From positions 1 to 58,349 of the forward strand of contig CAZBEI010000056.1 in the NCBI GenBank assembly GCA_964490895.1: a DNA stretch of 58,349 nt, in the 5' to 3' direction. Origin of the DNA: JACRAO01 sp964490895 (GTDB taxonomy: Bacteria > Bdellovibrionota > UBA1018). Positions 1 to 7,480 of the stretch are shown piece by piece. Every line of letters starts with the position of its first letter. The first letter of the stretch is position 1. The notes beneath the pieces are model-generated. The model searched no databases, was not told where the DNA came from, and was given only the letters and a program-made list of their open reading frames with translations. The position numbers were made by a program, and so were the translations under genes.

Positions 1-17
1 CTTCTTGTTTCTTTCTC

Positions 18-41
18 ATGAAAACATAAACATGTTTTCAT
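18..41. promoter_or_regulatory. Perfect inverted repeat upstream of the HNH gene
   Basis: Arms ATGAAAACAT (18-27) and ATGTTTTCAT (32-41) are exact reverse complements around a 4-nt AAAC spacer. The repeat sits about 27 nt before the start codon. There is no GC-rich stem or long T-tract, so an operator palindrome is more likely than a terminator, although the repeat could also close a transcript entering from the left. Function is inferred. Confidence 0.45.
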
Positions 42-67
42 AAAAAGAACCCTCGGAGGATCTCAAA

Positions 68-1249
68 ATGCTGAATCTAAACCTAAAAAAAATGTCCAAC
101 TCAGAACTTGTTTCCCAACTCAAACACAAAGTCTTAGAAGAACGAAAATCTCTCACTGAGATCTTGCACATGATCCAAGAGGTAGAATCTCGCAGGCTTT
201 ATTCTCTGTATGAGTACAGCAGCCTCTTTGCCTTTGTGACAAAAGAACTAGGCTATGACGAAAGCAGTGCTTATCGGAGGATAGAAGCGGCGCGTTTGCT
301 AAAGAGCCTGCCCACCCAAGAATCTAAAAAAGTAGAGACCTCTTTAGAGCAAGGCAAACTTAATTTGACAAACTTAAGCTCACTTAATGGGTTTATGAGA
401 AAAAAAGAATCCAAAAGCAAAAAAAGACTGAGCACTCTAGAAAAAACAATGTTTATAGATCAGATCGAAAACAAATCTACCAGAGAGTGCCAAGTCCTGT
501 TGGCTCAACTTGACCCTGAGCTCTCGCCCGATCTTAGAGAAAAAGAAAAAGCTCTGGCAGGAGACAAGACAGAGCTAAAAATCATTGTGTCAAACACATT
601 ACTAGAAAAACTAAGGAGAGTTCAAGAGCTAAGGGCGCATGCCAATCCAAACATGAGCTATGCTGAGATCCTAGAATACATGGCAGAGGTTGTTTTAGAT
701 AAAACAGATCCAGAGAGAAAATGGGCAAAAAAAGAAAAGAAGGAAATTAAAACCTCCATAGCCACAAATCTTTCAGTTCACAAAGAGTCTGCAGCTCAAA
801 ACGAGAAATCACTTCCTGCGGCGGAAGTAACTGGAGAAAAAAACTCGGACAAGCTGAACTTATCTGCCGCAAATTCCCAGCAGGCAGAGTTGAGTAAAGA
901 TACTCTCCACAAAAAACTCCTACAGACAGAATTGAATAAAAATAACATCCATAAAAACCTGCCAGAGACTGAGTTTAATAAGAATTATAGACCCACAATC
1001 CCAGCTCACATCAAGCAAGCCGTCTACCACCGAGATCAGGGGCGTTGCACGTATGTTAGTCCAGAAACAGGGCGAGCATGCGGGAGCAGATTCGGATTAG
1101 AGTTTGAACACAAGATCCCTGTAGCTAAAAATGGAAAATCAGACACAGCGAACCTCACTCTCCATTGTCACGCACACAATATGCGAACGGCTCTCAATGA
1201 ATTTGGAGAAGAAAAAATGCGAGAATTTATTGATCTTAATGCAGCTTAA
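68..1249 (+). CDS. HNH endonuclease domain protein
   Basis: This 393-residue protein carries a C-terminal HNH nuclease module. Residues 327-370 hold C327, C338, the E347-H348 pair, N362 and the H366-C367-H368-H370 cluster, which fits the beta-beta-alpha metal fold with a Cys pair. The first 215 residues are charged and helical. A low-complexity linker (about 225-305) with loosely repeated Lys/Asn/Leu segments joins them to the nuclease. An SD-like GGAGG lies 7-8 nt before the ATG. The layout resembles DUF222-type HNH proteins that are often multicopy, so it may be selfish or intein-like in origin. The cellular target is unknown. It stands alone, followed by a 418-bp gap. Confidence 0.8.
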   Translation: MLNLNLKKMSNSELVSQLKHKVLEERKSLTEILHMIQEVESRRLYSLYEYSSLFAFVTKELGYDESSAYRRIEAARLLKSLPTQESKKVETSLEQGKLNLTNLSSLNGFMRKKESKSKKRLSTLEKTMFIDQIENKSTRECQVLLAQLDPELSPDLREKEKALAGDKTELKIIVSNTLLEKLRRVQELRAHANPNMSYAEILEYMAEVVLDKTDPERKWAKKEKKEIKTSIATNLSVHKESAAQNEKSLPAAEVTGEKNSDKLNLSAANSQQAELSKDTLHKKLLQTELNKNNIHKNLPETEFNKNYRPTIPAHIKQAVYHRDQGRCTYVSPETGRACGSRFGLEFEHKIPVAKNGKSDTANLTLHCHAHNMRTALNEFGEEKMREFIDLNAA

Positions 1250-1392
1250 AATCTAGTGAGTTGGCAAAACAAAATAGGATGATGATGTTTTTTAAATCGA
1301 TCACTACTGGCGTATGATGCTGGATCTGGTCAGTTTGGGACAGCGTGACTGTCAAAATCGCTTGGTCACAACAGTGCGGCTTCCCATCTTGG

Positions 1393-1415
1393 CACTGTCT
1401 AAATTTTAGACAGTG
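1393..1415. promoter_or_regulatory. Palindrome with 11-bp arms
   Basis: CACTGTCTAAA and TTTAGACAGTG flank a single T, giving a near-perfect 23-bp palindrome. The centre is AT-rich and there is no T-tract, so a dimeric regulator site fits better than a terminator. The partial sequence GTCTAG follows immediately. The bound protein is unknown. Confidence 0.4.
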
Positions 1416-1602
1416 TCTAGTCCTTAAACACTTCAAAAGCTTTAAGGTGTCAGTTTGGCAATCGATTAAATTTATAATAGCCTGAAAAGATAGAGTAATT
1501 TAACCCGTATTTCTTTTTTCCTAAAACCCTGTTTTGGCACCTTTCATGCACATAAGCGCGTCTAGTCCGCAAGATGCGGCTTGTACTACTCCTCTCTCTC
1601 TT

Positions 1603-1637
1603 AAGGGCTCTCTGGTTTTCCAGGGGGCCCTTTTAAT
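1603..1637 (+). terminator. Rho-independent terminator before lipA
   Basis: The stem AAGGGC-tct-CTGG, loop TTTT, and CCAG-ggg-GCCCTT is followed by TTTTAATTT. The symmetric GC-rich hairpin with a T-run is typical of intrinsic termination. It ends any transcript coming from the gap and isolates lipA, whose start is about 30 nt downstream. Confidence 0.75.
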
Positions 1638-1653
1638 TTGTGTGACTCCAGAC

Positions 1654-1659
1654 TATAAC
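1654..1659 (+). promoter_or_regulatory. -10 box of lipA promoter (leaderless candidate)
   Basis: TATAAC lies 8 nt before the lipA ATG, and no Shine-Dalgarno sequence is present between them. Transcription would therefore start at or next to the A of the start codon. No clean -35 is seen at 16-18 nt upstream, where the terminator T-run lies. Confidence 0.4.
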
Positions 1660-1667
1660 TAGAAAAT

Positions 1668-2636
1668 ATGGCAATCATTCGGGAGCTAGACGTAGCACGT
1701 CCGCTACCCCCATCACAGGCAGCCGAAATCCTTGCAACGCGCAAACCGCCATGGCTTAAAATCAAGCCGCCAGGTGGAGATGCCTATTTGAAAATCAAAG
1801 AGCTTCTCAAAGAAAGAAACCTCCACACTGTTTGCCAAGAAGCCCATTGTCCCAATCTCTCAGAATGTTGGACAGGAGGCACAGCGACTTTTATGTTAGG
1901 CGGAGACATTTGCACTCGGGCGTGCCGGTTTTGCGCTGTCAAAACTGCACGAAGGCCACCTCCTTTTGACCTCGAAGAGCCCTCCAAAGTAGCACAAAGT
2001 GTAGTAGATCTTGGGCTTCACTATGTTGTTTTGACGAGCGTAGATCGGGATGACTTGGCAGATGGTGGAGCTAGCCACTTTGCAAAAACAATCAGCGAAA
2101 TAAAACTCCGAAACCCAAAAATCATTGTAGAAGCCTTGGTCTCTGATTTTCGGGGCGACCCCAAGGCAACTGAGACTGTTGTTGATTCTGGAGTAGACGT
2201 TTACGCCCACAATATTGAAACAGTAAAACGCCTTCAATACCGAGTCAGAGACCCTCGCGCGGGATATGAGCAGTCCATAAAGACATTAGAAACCGCCAAA
2301 GCTTATGCAAGTTCTCAGGGGCGAGAATTATTTACAAAAAGCTCAATCATGTTAGGATTAGGAGAAAAAGAATGTGAACTCAAAGAAGCTTTTAGAGACT
2401 TGCGGCAAAAGGAGGTGGATGTGCTCACTTTAGGCCAATATTTGAGGCCTTCGATGACCCACTTGCCAGTAGAGTGTTATTATACGCCTCAAGAGTTTGA
2501 TGCTTTTGGAGAGTGTGCGCGGACGTTTGGTTTTTTGTATGTGGCCTCAGGCCCCATGGTGAGGTCGAGTTATAAGGCTGGAGAATTTTTTATTAAAAAT
2601 GTGATCGAAAAACGGAGAAAAGAAAATGCGATTTAA
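1668..2636 (+). CDS. lipA: Lipoyl synthase
   Basis: This radical-SAM enzyme inserts two sulfurs into protein-bound octanoyl groups to make the lipoyl cofactor of 2-oxoacid dehydrogenases and GcvH. At 322 residues it is of normal family length. The auxiliary cluster ligands C56-x4-C61-x5-C67 and the radical-SAM triad C82-x3-C86-x2-C89 are both present. The C-terminal RSSY signature (in VRSSYKAGEFF) coordinates the auxiliary cluster serine. The 3' end overlaps the E2 gene by 11 bp, so the two are translationally coupled. With E2, lpd and lipB it forms a self-contained lipoate operon. No SD precedes the ATG; the start is inferred from the family N-terminus and the nearby -10 box. Confidence 0.97.
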   Translation: MAIIRELDVARPLPPSQAAEILATRKPPWLKIKPPGGDAYLKIKELLKERNLHTVCQEAHCPNLSECWTGGTATFMLGGDICTRACRFCAVKTARRPPPFDLEEPSKVAQSVVDLGLHYVVLTSVDRDDLADGGASHFAKTISEIKLRNPKIIVEALVSDFRGDPKATETVVDSGVDVYAHNIETVKRLQYRVRDPRAGYEQSIKTLETAKAYASSQGRELFTKSSIMLGLGEKECELKEAFRDLRQKEVDVLTLGQYLRPSMTHLPVECYYTPQEFDAFGECARTFGFLYVASGPMVRSSYKAGEFFIKNVIEKRRKENAI

Positions 2637-3894
2637 GTTACCAGAACTAGGCGAAGGAGTGCACGAAGGCGAGCTTGTTGCATGGAAAGTCAAAGTCGGC
2701 GATCGTGTCAAACACGACCAGATTTTGTGCGAAATCATGACGGATAAGGCAACGGTAGAGTTTCCGGCGCCTTTTGATGGAAAAATAACTGAGATTTTAG
2801 GAAAAGAGGGGCAAATGATCAAAGTGGGGCAAGATATTTTAGGTTATGAGTCTGAAGCAGGAAGTGCCAAAAGCGAAACGGGGGGTGCTTTACCCCTTTC
2901 GGCGCCACAACCGAGCCCTGCTTTGAGTCAGGCCCAAGGTCGGGCCCAAAGTCATACAACAACTCAGGCAACAAGTTTGGGAACGCAAGTGCCATTGCTA
3001 CAAGTGTCAAGCGCTCCTTCTACTCGCAAGTTTGCAAGAGAAATGGGGGTTGATCTTTCTCAAGTGCAAGCTTCGGGTCCAGGCGGGAGGGTGATGCACA
3101 GTGATATAGTAAAATTTTTGAACAGTGGGGTGGGGGCAGTGGCTGCAGGTCCTGCTCAACCCGTGAGAGCCCCATCCACTCCAGAACAAAGGGTTCCTTT
3201 TAGGGGGCTGAGAAAAAAAATTGCAGAAAAAATGCGTCTCTCTAAGGACAAAGCCGCTCATTTTACATATGTCGAAGAAGCCGATGTTTCGGGGCTTGTG
3301 ATGCTGAGACAACAAGTCAAAGCCATTGGACTTGCAAAAGGGATCAAAGTCACTTACCTGCCCTTTGTCATGAAAGCCATGGTCGAAGCACTCAAAAAAT
3401 TTCCGGCCCTAAATTCTTCCTTGGACGAAGAAAAACTCGAGATTGTCTATAAGAATTATTACAATATTGGACTGTCCATTCAAACAGACGAGGGCCTCAT
3501 GGCTCCAGTCATTAAACATGTCGAAAACCTTTCGATCTTTCAACTGGCAAAAGCGATTCAAGATTTAGTTGAGCGAGCCAGGAAAAAAAGCCTCAAGCTC
3601 GAAGATTTTCAGGGAGGAACAATCACTCTCACCAATGCGGGTTCGATTGGAGGGCTTTTTGCCACTCCAGTGATCAATTATCCCGAAGTCGCTATTTTAG
3701 GATTTAATAAAATTTTTAGAAAACCAGTGGTAAAAACGATCCATGGAAGAGAGGAAATCGTCATTGCCGATTGGACTTACTTTTCTCTCTCTCTCGATCA
3801 TCGGATTGTAGATGGAGCGATTGGAGCTGAGTTTATGAAAGAAATGATCAAGTACATCGAAGCTCCAAGTCTGCTCTTTTTGGAGAATTTATAA
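2626..3894 (+). CDS. Dihydrolipoamide acyltransferase (E2) of a 2-oxoacid dehydrogenase
   Basis: This 422-residue E2 core subunit transfers acyl groups from the lipoyl arm to CoA. A single N-terminal lipoyl domain (1-77) has the modified lysine K41 in MTDKATVEF. An Ala/Pro/Ser/Gln-rich hinge follows, then a peripheral-subunit-binding domain (about 131-165, STRKFAREMG and ASGPGGRV), and then the catalytic domain with H392-x3-D396-G397 (DHRIVDG). The lipoyl motif is closer to branched-chain or generic acyltransferases than to classical PdhC, so the substrate (pyruvate or branched-chain 2-oxoacids) is open. An SD-like GGAGAAAAG precedes the start. No E1 genes lie in this window. lpd follows after 2 bp. 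Confidence 0.94.
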   Translation: MRFKLPELGEGVHEGELVAWKVKVGDRVKHDQILCEIMTDKATVEFPAPFDGKITEILGKEGQMIKVGQDILGYESEAGSAKSETGGALPLSAPQPSPALSQAQGRAQSHTTTQATSLGTQVPLLQVSSAPSTRKFAREMGVDLSQVQASGPGGRVMHSDIVKFLNSGVGAVAAGPAQPVRAPSTPEQRVPFRGLRKKIAEKMRLSKDKAAHFTYVEEADVSGLVMLRQQVKAIGLAKGIKVTYLPFVMKAMVEALKKFPALNSSLDEEKLEIVYKNYYNIGLSIQTDEGLMAPVIKHVENLSIFQLAKAIQDLVERARKKSLKLEDFQGGTITLTNAGSIGGLFATPVINYPEVAILGFNKIFRKPVVKTIHGREEIVIADWTYFSLSLDHRIVDGAIGAEFMKEMIKYIEAPSLLFLENL

Positions 3895-3896
3895 GC

Positions 3897-5321
3897 ATGA
3901 ATGAGATCAAAACGGATGTGGTTGTTTTAGGTGCGGGTCCAGCCGGTTATGTTTGTGCGATCAGGCTTGCTCAATTGGGAAAAAAAGTGACAGTGGTTGA
4001 AAGAGAAAAAGTGGGGGGGGTTTGCCTCAATGTGGGGTGTATCCCCTCGAAAGCCCTTATTTATGCTGGATCTTTTTATGAAAAAATAAAACATGCCTCT
4101 CTGATGGGAATTGAGACCTCAGGGGCTAAAATGAATCTCAAGCAGCTCCAAAAATGGAAAGAAGAAATTGTTCAAAAGTTAACAGGCGGGGTTTCGCAGT
4201 TATTGCGAGCCAATGGTTGCACTGTTATTTCGGGTGAAGCAGAGTTTATTTCTCCCAAGTCTTTGCAAATTAAAAGTGCCAAAGAAAATACGGTGCTGCA
4301 GTTTAACCACTGTGTGATTGCAACGGGTTCTCGTCCGTTTGTTCCTCCAGGGATGGTGATTGACCAAAAACAAGTCTGCGATAGCACTGGGGCTTTGAGT
4401 TTAACCGAAATTCCAAAATCCATGCTTTGCATTGGCGGAGGTTATATTGGTTTAGAGCTAGGGACTTTTTATGCAAAATTAGGGACCAAAGTCACAGTGA
4501 TTGAAATGACTGGGAGTTTATTGAGTGGCATTGATCCTGATTTAACAAAAGTAGTCGCGCGTGGGTTAGAAAAAAAAGGAGTAGAGATTTTACTTCAGAC
4601 AAAAGTTGAGGCCGTGAAGGCTGGCAAAAAAGAAGTCGAAGTAAAATATGGAAATGGAAAAATAAAAAATTTTGACGTTGTTTTAGTGACGGTGGGGAGA
4701 ATTCCCAACACGGATAGGCTTTGTTTAGAAAAAGCAGGTATTACAAAAGACGCTAAGGGATTTATTCGGGTGGGTTTAGAGCGGATGACTTCAGTGCCCC
4801 ATATTTATGCTATTGGGGATGCAGCCGGTGGAATGCTGCTAGCGCACAAAGGCTCCAAAGAAGGCATTGTGGCTGCTGAGGCAATTTCTGGAAAGAAAAC
4901 CATCTATGATGTCAGGGCCATGCCGGCTGTTATTTTTACAGATCCAGAAATTGCAACAGTGGGATTGACTGAGGCAGAGGCCCGTGCCAAAGGTTATACG
5001 CCTCAGGTGGGCATGTTCCCATTTTCAGCCAATGGGAGGGCTTTGTCTGTGGGAGAAAGCGAAGGGTTTGTAAAAATTTTAGGAGACTCCAAAACTGGAA
5101 AACTTTTAGGCGTGCATATTGTGGGTGGTGACGCCTCTAATCTTATTTCGGAAGCAGCTTTGGCTCTAGAGATGGGAGCTCAGGTGGAGGATTTGGCTTT
5201 GACTGTGCATCCTCACCCCACGTTGCCAGAGACCCTGATGGAAGCCGCAGAGGCGACTCTAGGGCAGGCAATCCATATTTTCCAGAAAAAACCAGCCACT
5301 CAACCCCAATTAAGGATTTAG
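3897..5321 (+). CDS. lpdA: Dihydrolipoyl dehydrogenase (E3)
   Basis: This FAD-dependent disulfide oxidoreductase reoxidises dihydrolipoamide and passes electrons to NAD+. It has 474 residues, the usual length. The FAD dinucleotide fold is GAGPAGY (12-18), the redox-active disulfide C43-x4-C48 lies in GGVCLNVGCIPSK, and a second GGGYIGLE motif binds NAD. The catalytic base pair is H440 and E445 in the C-terminal HPHPTLPE segment. It lies 2 bp after E2 and 4 bp before lipB, so it is clearly in the same transcript. Confidence 0.96.
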   Translation: MNEIKTDVVVLGAGPAGYVCAIRLAQLGKKVTVVEREKVGGVCLNVGCIPSKALIYAGSFYEKIKHASLMGIETSGAKMNLKQLQKWKEEIVQKLTGGVSQLLRANGCTVISGEAEFISPKSLQIKSAKENTVLQFNHCVIATGSRPFVPPGMVIDQKQVCDSTGALSLTEIPKSMLCIGGGYIGLELGTFYAKLGTKVTVIEMTGSLLSGIDPDLTKVVARGLEKKGVEILLQTKVEAVKAGKKEVEVKYGNGKIKNFDVVLVTVGRIPNTDRLCLEKAGITKDAKGFIRVGLERMTSVPHIYAIGDAAGGMLLAHKGSKEGIVAAEAISGKKTIYDVRAMPAVIFTDPEIATVGLTEAEARAKGYTPQVGMFPFSANGRALSVGESEGFVKILGDSKTGKLLGVHIVGGDASNLISEAALALEMGAQVEDLALTVHPHPTLPETLMEAAEATLGQAIHIFQKKPATQPQLRI

Positions 5322-5325
5322 AAAA

Positions 5326-5973
5326 TTGCAGTTTCAGTTTTTACCGGGTCTGACTCCCTACAGTGATGCACTGGAGTTGCAAAGAGAACTGGTGGTGCGC
5401 AGAGAACAGAATTTAGTAGAAGACACTGTTTTATTTTTAGAGCACGAGCCTGTGATTACTCAGGGGCGAGGGTTGCAGTTTCCTTCGCAAGTTCGTCACA
5501 TGCCTGTAGATCCTGGCGTAAAAATTATTCAAACGCAAAGAGGCGGAGACCTGACTTGGCACGGACCAGGGCAGTTAGTGGTTTATCCGATTTTCAAATT
5601 AGATGGAAAAGGCTTTGCCCCTTGGCACGATGTGGGAGGTTTTTTACGCAAACTAGAGAGAGTCTGTAGCGAGTTGTTTTTATCTTTAGGACTTGCGGCT
5701 GAGACTCGTCCCAACGCCACAGGAGTTTGGGTGGATGGGAAAAAAGCGGTTTCTATTGGGATTGCAGTGAAAAAATGGGTCACTTATCACGGAATAGCGA
5801 TCAACGTTTGCAATGACTTAAGTGGTTTTCGGTCTATTTCTCCGTGCGGTTTTGATCCTGAGGTGATGAGCACTTTAGAAAGACTTTGGCCTTCTCTGCC
5901 AAAAAACTGGAGGCCTTGGCTTGAAAAAAAATGCGTTGAGAAGTTTTTGGAACTAAATGCTGTAGTAAATTAA
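5326..5973 (+). CDS. lipB: Lipoyl(octanoyl) transferase
   Basis: It moves octanoate from acyl carrier protein to the lysine of lipoyl domains, giving the substrate of LipA. The 215 residues contain the signature RGGDLTWHGPGQLV (72-85), the catalytic lysine K140 before AVSIG, and the acyl-thioester cysteine C174 in SPCGFDP. The start is TTG at 5326, chosen because AAGGA lies 9 nt upstream and the gene follows lpd by 4 bp. No ATG fits the N-terminus. LipA and LipB on either side of E2/E3 allow the operon to make and lipoylate its own product. Confidence 0.95.
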   Translation: MQFQFLPGLTPYSDALELQRELVVRREQNLVEDTVLFLEHEPVITQGRGLQFPSQVRHMPVDPGVKIIQTQRGGDLTWHGPGQLVVYPIFKLDGKGFAPWHDVGGFLRKLERVCSELFLSLGLAAETRPNATGVWVDGKKAVSIGIAVKKWVTYHGIAINVCNDLSGFRSISPCGFDPEVMSTLERLWPSLPKNWRPWLEKKCVEKFLELNAVVN

Positions 5974-6033
5974 GAGTTAATAAAAAATTAGTTTTCCAGA
6001 GTGCTAAAATATATGTGTTTCCAAAGTGCACAC

Positions 6034-6046
6034 ATTGTTATACAAT
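6034..6046 (+). promoter_or_regulatory. Operator-like palindrome overlapping -10 of toxin-antitoxin pair
   Basis: ATTGT-tat-ACAAT is a perfect palindrome containing the -10-like TACAAT, which ends 6 nt before the ATG at 6053. A repressor bound here would block transcription, as expected for an autoregulated toxin-antitoxin operon. The role is inferred from position. Confidence 0.4.
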
Positions 6047-6052
6047 CAAATC

Positions 6053-6349
6053 ATGAAGTTGATGGTCTGGGATGAGAATAAAAATCTGCTCTTAAAACGT
6101 GAACGTGGAGTCTCCTTCGAAGAAGTGGTCTTTCATATCGACAATGGAGATCTTTTGGCACGATTGGATCACCCTAGCCAGACAAAGTATGGTCATCAGC
6201 AAGTTTTTATTGTTTTGATCGGCGATTATGTCTACATGGTTCCATTTGTCGAGGATAAGAATACGTACTTTTTAAAGACTATTATTCCAAGTCGTAAGTT
6301 TAAAAGGAAATATATCAAAGAAAGGAAGGATGACAATGAAGCTCACTAA
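6053..6349 (+). CDS. BrnT-like ribonuclease toxin
   Basis: The 98-residue product (from ATG 6053) begins MKLMVWDENKN and continues with RERGVSFEEV, the pattern of BrnT/COG2929 small RNases. The middle and end (HQQVFIVLIGDYVYMVPF, then a Lys/Arg-rich RKFKRKYIKER tail) fit that compact beta fold. BrnT toxins cleave RNA and are held in check by the adjacent ribbon-helix-helix antitoxin. A longer reading from GTG 6026 is possible, but the ATG is favoured because the family begins there and a -10 hexamer precedes it. It overlaps the downstream antitoxin gene, a typical toxin-first arrangement. Catalytic residues were not verified by alignment. Confidence 0.6.
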   Translation: MKLMVWDENKNLLLKRERGVSFEEVVFHIDNGDLLARLDHPSQTKYGHQQVFIVLIGDYVYMVPFVEDKNTYFLKTIIPSRKFKRKYIKERKDDNEAH

Positions 6350-6590
6350 AGAAGAAAAGGAATTGGTAAAATCTATTGAGCGTGGGGAATGGCGGGCAAC
6401 TACCAGCAAAACGGAATTGCGAAAATACCGAGAAGCTGCCAGACAAATGCTTAAAAAAGATGCACGGCTTAATATTCGGATTTCATCACAGGATCTTAAG
6501 AGTTTGCAGAAGTTGGCAATGAAAGAAGGATTGCCCTATCAAACATTTGTGAGCAGTCTTTTGCATAAATATGTGACAGAGCGGTACTAA
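6336..6590 (+). CDS. BrnA/CopG-like antitoxin
   Basis: This is an 84-residue basic protein (ATG 6336; AAGGAAGG lies 6 nt upstream, better than the ATG at 6330). The C-terminal half, RLNIRISSQDLKSLQKLAMKEG and onward, has the strand-helix-helix pattern of ribbon-helix-helix DNA-binding antitoxins. The gene overlaps the toxin by 14 bp, so the pair is co-translated. The expected role is neutralising the toxin and repressing the shared promoter. It is convergent with folE, whose stop lies inside its last codons. Confidence 0.65.
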   Translation: MKLTKEEKELVKSIERGEWRATTSKTELRKYREAARQMLKKDARLNIRISSQDLKSLQKLAMKEGLPYQTFVSSLLHKYVTERY

Positions 6591-7192
6591 GCTCTGCTCG
6601 AATTTATCCCACCCAGTAAACTCAGCAGTTCTTTTCGAGTGGTGGGATCAGATCTAAAAACTCCCTGCATCGAACTCGTAATAGTGAGGCAGTGTTGTTT
6701 TTCGACTCCACGCATCATCATGCATAAATGAAAGGCTTCAATGATGACTGCGACTCCGAGTGGGTTTAAAGTTTTCATGAGGGCATCGGAAATTTGCGTG
6801 GTCAATCTTTCTTGAAGTTGGAGCCGCATGGCAAACGCGTCTACGATGCGCGGGATTTTAGAGAGCCCAATAATTTTTCCATCTGGGAGGTAGGCGACGT
6901 GAGCTTTTCCATAAAAGGGGAGCAAATGGTGCTCACAGAGGGAAAAAAGCTCGATGTCTCGTATAATGACAATTTCACTTACTTTTTCGTGGAAAAGAGC
7001 ATTGCCAACCAACTTTTCAATATCTACTTTATATCCAGAGGTCAGAAACTGGATGGCTCTGGCATACCTGTGCGGGGTTTTCATCAACCCCTCTCTTTTA
7101 GGGTCCTCTCCAATGAGTTCCAAAATAGAGGTGATATTTTTAATGAGAGCTTTTTGTTTGGGGTCCGAATATTTTTTTGTTTTAGAAACCAT
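6587..7192 (-). CDS. folE: GTP cyclohydrolase I
   Basis: It converts GTP to 7,8-dihydroneopterin triphosphate, the first step of folate, and in some bacteria queuosine, biosynthesis. The 201 residues carry the zinc ligands C86, H89 (CEHHLLPFYG) and C157, with the same 71-residue Cys-Cys spacing as the Escherichia coli enzyme. TPHRYAR and SKIPRIVDAFAMRLQLQERLT are family signatures, and RGVEKQHC is close to the usual RGVxKxxS. The start is 25 bp from the divergent BFD-like gene. No SD is present; a CATAAT -10-like hexamer sits 5 nt before the ATG. Confidence 0.96.
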   Translation of the reverse strand: MVSKTKKYSDPKQKALIKNITSILELIGEDPKREGLMKTPHRYARAIQFLTSGYKVDIEKLVGNALFHEKVSEIVIIRDIELFSLCEHHLLPFYGKAHVAYLPDGKIIGLSKIPRIVDAFAMRLQLQERLTTQISDALMKTLNPLGVAVIIEAFHLCMMMRGVEKQHCLTITSSMQGVFRSDPTTRKELLSLLGGINSSRA

Positions 7193-7217
7193 ATGAGATT
7201 ATGTACATTAATAGAAA

Positions 7218-7457
7218 ATGACTCAAAACACAAATAGAGCTGAGCCCCAAAATCAACCAGAGGATCAAGACGAAGACCGAATTGTCTGTTTTTGTCATAA
7301 TGTCATGTTCTTAGAGCTCCTTAAGGCCATTCGAAGCGGGGACGTGACTTTAGAGAAAATCAAATCGGGCACCTGTGCATCGACAGGGTGTGGGGGCTGT
7401 GAGTGGGATGTCGTCTCAATCTTAGAAGGCGAGTTAAAAAGGGGTAGTCTATCTTAG
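7218..7457 (+). CDS. BFD-like [2Fe-2S]-binding protein
   Basis: This is a 79-residue protein with an acidic, Gln/Asn-rich N-terminus (1-20) followed by a BFD/Fer2_BFD domain. Ligand candidates are C24-x-C26 (VCFCHNV) and C58-x2-C61 in TGCGGC, with an extra C53. Such proteins bind a [2Fe-2S] cluster and accept electrons for iron release, or act as small cluster scaffolds. The mrp gene begins 23 bp downstream, so a shared role in Fe-S handling is plausible. The start is divergent from folE with only 25 bp between them. Confidence 0.85.
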   Translation: MTQNTNRAEPQNQPEDQDEDRIVCFCHNVMFLELLKAIRSGDVTLEKIKSGTCASTGCGGCEWDVVSILEGELKRGSLS

Positions 7458-7480
7458 GGGATTTTGCTAACTCTTAAGGC

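Larger units (their letters stand above)
1250..1667. other. Non-coding gap between HNH gene and lipA
   Basis: These 418 bp hold no convincing gene. They contain an 11-bp-arm palindrome (1393-1415), a TATAAT hexamer (1473-1478), a small hairpin around CCGCAAGATGCGG near 1568-1580, and a strong intrinsic terminator (about 1603-1637). The order of -10 box, structured stretch and terminator could describe a short RNA of about 150 nt. No -35 at a good distance is visible and no known RNA family is recognised. Confidence 0.4.

Noticed and set aside
6794..7237. 147-codon + strand frame across folE
   Set aside because: It is the complement of folE, which has all zinc ligands and family motifs; the overlapping frame has no features of its own.
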